Virus record (IMG/VR): IMGVR_UViG_3300024503_000441 | Location: 1 to 64,000 of that record | DNA from: a virus | Length of the DNA: 64,000 bases | Reading direction: 5' to 3' (one strand) | Shown here: piece after piece, positions 60,723-64,000 of the stretch | Numbering within the stretch: position 1 is the stretch's first letter | Layout of the letters: every line of letters starts with the position of its first letter | The notes under the pieces: model-generated | What the model was told of the DNA's origin: nothing | Databases searched by the model: none | Seen by the model: only the letters and a program-made list of their open reading frames with translations | Made by a program: the position numbers and the translations under genes

Positions 60723-61544
60723 ATGTCTACCAACAACTTTAACAGCATCAGATTACTTCCTAACTATGATATAACTACCTTAAATCGCAAGGTAGCCAGC
60801 AAGGGCGAAGTGTTTTTTGACCCTTCGACTGTTAGTATCAGAGTATTTGACGGCTTTGTAACGGGCGGGCATCAAATACTAAGGGCAGATCTTTCAAATC
60901 TAGAAACAACGATTCCATCTAGTGCGTTGACTGGAAATATACCCAACAGCAAACTAGCAAACAGCACCGTGACTATCGGTAGCAATACGATATCTTTGGG
61001 GGGTTCTCTAACTTCTCTTTCTGGGCTATCATCGATTTCTGCAACAACAATATCTGGAACTTTTACAGGTAATATAACAGGTAATGTTACGGGTAACGTC
61101 ACTGGCGGTACTTCAGGTACACATACAGGACCAGTAGTTGGAAATGTGCAGGGCAATGTAACAGGTAATGTTACAGGTAGTTTAACTGGTAATGCTGACA
61201 CGGCAACCAAGCTGGCCACTGCTAGGACGATTAATAACCAGTTGTTTGATGGCACAGCCAACATAGAAATAAATTCAAATGCGCAGGGGTTGACTGGAAC
61301 TTTTATAGCCAGCAACGTAGTAGGCTCAAGTCTTACCAGTGTTGGATCATTGGTATCATTAGATGTCGCAGGAAATGTAACGATCGCAGGCACAGTGTCT
61401 GCCACAGGAAATACAACATTCGGTGGTAGTGTGTCAGTAAGTGGAAACGTAGTTGTACCCACCAACCCAACAATAAGAACACACGCTACTAATAAAAATT
61501 ATGTAGATAAAAGAGCTGTCGCTATGGCAGTGGCGTTAAGCTAA
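60723..61544 (+). CDS. Tail-fibre protein with GNVTG repeats
   Basis: 273 residues. N-terminal LLPNYDITTLNRKVASKGEV is an attachment-type segment. A tandem repeat of G-N-V/I-T-G follows at about residues 115-160, then TARTINNQLFDGTANIEI, the same fibre module as in the protein at 15947. The C-terminus TNPTIRTHATNKNYVDKRAV resembles the NKxYVD ending of many fibre proteins. It begins the second fibre module after the enzyme block. An in-frame ATG closely matches the predicted transcript start. Confidence 0.75.
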   Translation: MSTNNFNSIRLLPNYDITTLNRKVASKGEVFFDPSTVSIRVFDGFVTGGHQILRADLSNLETTIPSSALTGNIPNSKLANSTVTIGSNTISLGGSLTSLSGLSSISATTISGTFTGNITGNVTGNVTGGTSGTHTGPVVGNVQGNVTGNVTGSLTGNADTATKLATARTINNQLFDGTANIEINSNAQGLTGTFIASNVVGSSLTSVGSLVSLDVAGNVTIAGTVSATGNTTFGGSVSVSGNVVVPTNPTIRTHATNKNYVDKRAVAMAVALS

Positions 61545-61564
61545 TATCTGAGGAAAAATAGTAA

Positions 61565-64000
61565 ATGGCAAAGAAACAGATTTCATATTTTAAGTTTACA
61601 CCAGGAGCGGTACCTCCTGCCTACGGTCAATATCCAAATACCGTAGCGTTGTTGACGGCTAACAAATCATTCCTGATAGAGGAAATGAATGCCTACATCA
61701 CACAACAGATAGCCGCCAGCCAAGCACCATTTACTGGATACAGTTACACAACTACACGCCAAGCTAAATGTCGCAGAGACACAGGATACATCATAGATTC
61801 TATCATATATGATTTGACCTACGGCGGCAACTCAGCTAGCTATCAGATAGCTTCTAGATTTTATCTTAACAGTGCTATACAGATTCTAACACCTAGTGTT
61901 GAAGTGGCGACATATCAATGGTTGCTAGGAAAGATCGCAACTAATATTCTAACTAATACACCCTATACTAGATTAAACAACGTTAGTGGTGCTACACAGG
62001 TAACTATCGCAGGCAACCCCGCAGAAGCTCTTGGTATCCACGGCACCAATGTATTGTTTAACATAACTATCAATGCTATAAACATAGGCCTTAGCAGTTT
62101 ACCAACAGTTGTTGCTCCAAATCCACAGAATGGTGGATTGGCTCCTAACACCGTTAAGTTATTAGATGATAATAAGAGATTCATCCAAGAAGAAGTCATC
62201 GCTTATATCGCCTATAACGTTGCCAATAATATAGCACCGTTTGCTTATTATACCTACAATGCAGCCAAGTGTCGCAGAGACATCAGCTATATGGTTGATG
62301 CCTATATACACGATATAGCCAGCGGTGGTAATAATAAAACTGTAAACTATGCTTCAAAGTATTTTGAAAACGGCATCCCACAGGTAGATGGTGATCGTCA
62401 ACCAGAAGTCTATGCTCATACATTCTTAAGAGATCTTGTAGAAAACTATATCCTTTCGAATGTTGCTTTTGCTGCTAGACAGACAGCAGTACCGCAGGTT
62501 ATAGAACCATCAGTGCCCGCAGAAGTATTTGGTGCTACGTTGGTGTCAACATTGGCTAACGGGCTGATTGACGTGCTAGTCAACGGTCTCACTGCTTTAC
62601 CTACAAAGATTTCAAATCGTGGTTATGTCAAGTTTCCAGGATTCTACAAACAAAAAGATATTTTATTGATCACTAACACATCACGAAATGTTATCATGTA
62701 TAACTTTAGTGATCCTGACACTGCTGCTGAAGTTACCTATGACGGATTTTACGATTCAGATTTTCCAGCAGCACTCTACGGCAATGAAAAAATAACCACC
62801 GTAACCTTTGACATTGACACATCTGGAATGATGGTCACCGATCAAATACAGATTTTTGTCGAAGGAAAAGAACAGATAGTCCATATGAATAACTCGTCTT
62901 CGGACGCTATGGAACGTGTTAAAGTTGGTATACCGCAGTCAATGCTTGACGCTGACTTTGAGTACGGACTTCAGCCAACTAAGTGGCAGACTATCTCTAT
63001 GATGCGTAACTATCCAAGTGTGTACGAAATACCTGGTAGCGATCTTCCAGTCAGTAGCGTGGTTACAGATGCATCAGCAGGCACAGGAAATATTGGCAGC
63101 AGCTTGATCACAGTAACTACCGTGGCTAATCACGGTTTCGCAGTTAACGATGTCTTTACCATCAAGGCTCTTGCAGCGTCAGTTAAAGGTTTCAGCCGTG
63201 CAGAAGGAACTTTCTTAGTAGCTTCTGTTCCTAGCTCAACTACATTTACCTATTATGCCAAATCAAGAGTAGGAACATCTAACCCAACGACACTGAGCCA
63301 AACATATACTCAGCTACGCAAGGCAGGATTCTATACTGGTGCCTCAGTAGGAACACCAAGTTTCAATGTATATTCAAACGGTCAAAGTGGGACCGTAACC
63401 ACTAGTCTTATCACAGCAAGTGGAGCCAGTATCATTGGTTTCACAGGCAGTGCTCCTCCTGCTGGTGCACCTATTACAGGAACCGGTATTCCTACAGGAT
63501 CACAGATTAGTTCTGTTGTAGGCAACGGTGGAACTGTTACAGCTACTACTTTGATCACGACAGCAGAGATTGGTGATAACACTATACAGGTCACTAACAC
63601 ATCTGGCATTACTCCTGGTCTTGTTATAGATCGAGGCGATGGTACTTCGGTAGCTGTTACTGATATTACATCTAATACTATTTTGTTAAGTGGACTGCTA
63701 ACTTCGCAGATTAAAGGCACCAACGAAACATATGCAAACATTGTACAGTCAGCTACTAGCGGCAGTGGTAGTGGCGCAACATTTACTGTTTCAAGATTAG
63801 GTGCTACATATCAAGCAGTTATAGGTAATAACACAGGAAACAGTTATGTTGCTAATGATACGATAACACTTCCGGGAACCAGCCTAGGAGGCACTTCACC
63901 AACTAACAATGCTACCGTAACAGTTGTTACTGCTAATGATCTAAATATTCCGCAGGTATTAGGTGCTGTAACACCAGGTAGTGGGGGATATGTTGATGAT
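61565..64000 (+). CDS. Large structural protein, 3'-truncated
   Basis: The reading frame is open from ATG 61565 to the window edge (812 codons visible). MAKKQISYFKFTPGAVPPAY begins the protein. Two copies of the motif CRRDTGYIIDSIIYDL / CRRDISYMVDAYIHDI, each followed by a G-G-N, occur near residues 69 and 235; the same motif recurs in the giant fibre at 30261. A central beta domain has KGFYKQKDILLITN-like strands, and the later part shows NHGFAVNDVFTIK and GSGGY-type fibre repeats. Probably another giant fibre or baseplate-peripheral protein. GAGG precedes the ATG. Confidence 0.75.
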   Translation, partial: MAKKQISYFKFTPGAVPPAYGQYPNTVALLTANKSFLIEEMNAYITQQIAASQAPFTGYSYTTTRQAKCRRDTGYIIDSIIYDLTYGGNSASYQIASRFYLNSAIQILTPSVEVATYQWLLGKIATNILTNTPYTRLNNVSGATQVTIAGNPAEALGIHGTNVLFNITINAINIGLSSLPTVVAPNPQNGGLAPNTVKLLDDNKRFIQEEVIAYIAYNVANNIAPFAYYTYNAAKCRRDISYMVDAYIHDIASGGNNKTVNYASKYFENGIPQVDGDRQPEVYAHTFLRDLVENYILSNVAFAARQTAVPQVIEPSVPAEVFGATLVSTLANGLIDVLVNGLTALPTKISNRGYVKFPGFYKQKDILLITNTSRNVIMYNFSDPDTAAEVTYDGFYDSDFPAALYGNEKITTVTFDIDTSGMMVTDQIQIFVEGKEQIVHMNNSSSDAMERVKVGIPQSMLDADFEYGLQPTKWQTISMMRNYPSVYEIPGSDLPVSSVVTDASAGTGNIGSSLITVTTVANHGFAVNDVFTIKALAASVKGFSRAEGTFLVASVPSSTTFTYYAKSRVGTSNPTTLSQTYTQLRKAGFYTGASVGTPSFNVYSNGQSGTVTTSLITASGASIIGFTGSAPPAGAPITGTGIPTGSQISSVVGNGGTVTATTLITTAEIGDNTIQVTNTSGITPGLVIDRGDGTSVAVTDITSNTILLSGLLTSQIKGTNETYANIVQSATSGSGSGATFTVSRLGATYQAVIGNNTGNSYVANDTITLPGTSLGGTSPTNNATVTVVTANDLNIPQVLGAVTPGSGGYVDD

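Noticed and set aside
61060-61200. Short regularly repeated DNA (ggtaatgttac-type) that might suggest a repeat array or CRISPR
   Set aside because: The repeats are in frame and encode GNVTG fibre repeats; there are no uniform repeat/spacer units.

Overview
The window is an internal piece (both ends cut through genes) of a tailed-phage genome of the T4-like myovirus type. The evidence is a syntenic head module (portal gp20, small core protein, acidic core-type protein, prohead protease gp21, scaffold gp22, major capsid protein gp23), a gp26/gp51 baseplate-hub pair and a long tape-measure-like protein. Further support comes from many copies of the T4-type late promoter core ATAAATA. The halogenase genes, the oxygenase-rich cargo and the very large domain-mosaic fibre proteins fit an uncultured aquatic bacteriophage related to T4-like cyanophages. 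The host cannot be read from the window, and no tRNA, integrase, transposon or CRISPR array was seen.

Layout. 1-2.6 kb: three plus-strand genes of unknown function, probably virion-associated. 2.6-3.7 kb: a minus-strand gp26/gp51 pair joined by what looks like a complete programmed -1 frameshift cassette. 3.7-13.1 kb: tape-measure-like protein, portal, a small protein, a glycosyltransferase-like protein, acidic core protein, gp21, gp22 and gp23, closed by an intrinsic terminator. 13.2-42.8 kb: about fifteen structural genes, including two giant fibre-type proteins. One of these is split by a probable frameshift (29299-39077). The region ends in three tandem Gly/His-rich adhesin-like paralogs. 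42.8-43.5 kb: an unknown gene closed by a second terminator.

43.6-60.6 kb is the striking part. It holds four flavin-dependent (tryptophan-)halogenase-like proteins, fourteen predicted Fe(II)/2-oxoglutarate or cupin/JmjC-type oxygenases, and two paralogous DUF6065-like proteins near the two ends. Eleven of the oxygenases form an almost gapless plus-strand run (46220-53223), mostly with ATGA stop/start overlaps. Three halogenases and two more oxygenases form a minus-strand operon (59168-53434). At 60.7-64 kb fibre/structural genes resume.

Integration. The enzyme block sits between two fibre modules, is preceded by the same late-promoter motif, and contains no genes for carriers, peptide synthetases or small-molecule biosynthesis. 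The inference, not shown by sequence alone, is that it is expressed late and oxidatively modifies (halogenates and hydroxylates) either phage structural proteins such as the fibres and Gly/His-rich adhesins, or a host surface/small-molecule target.
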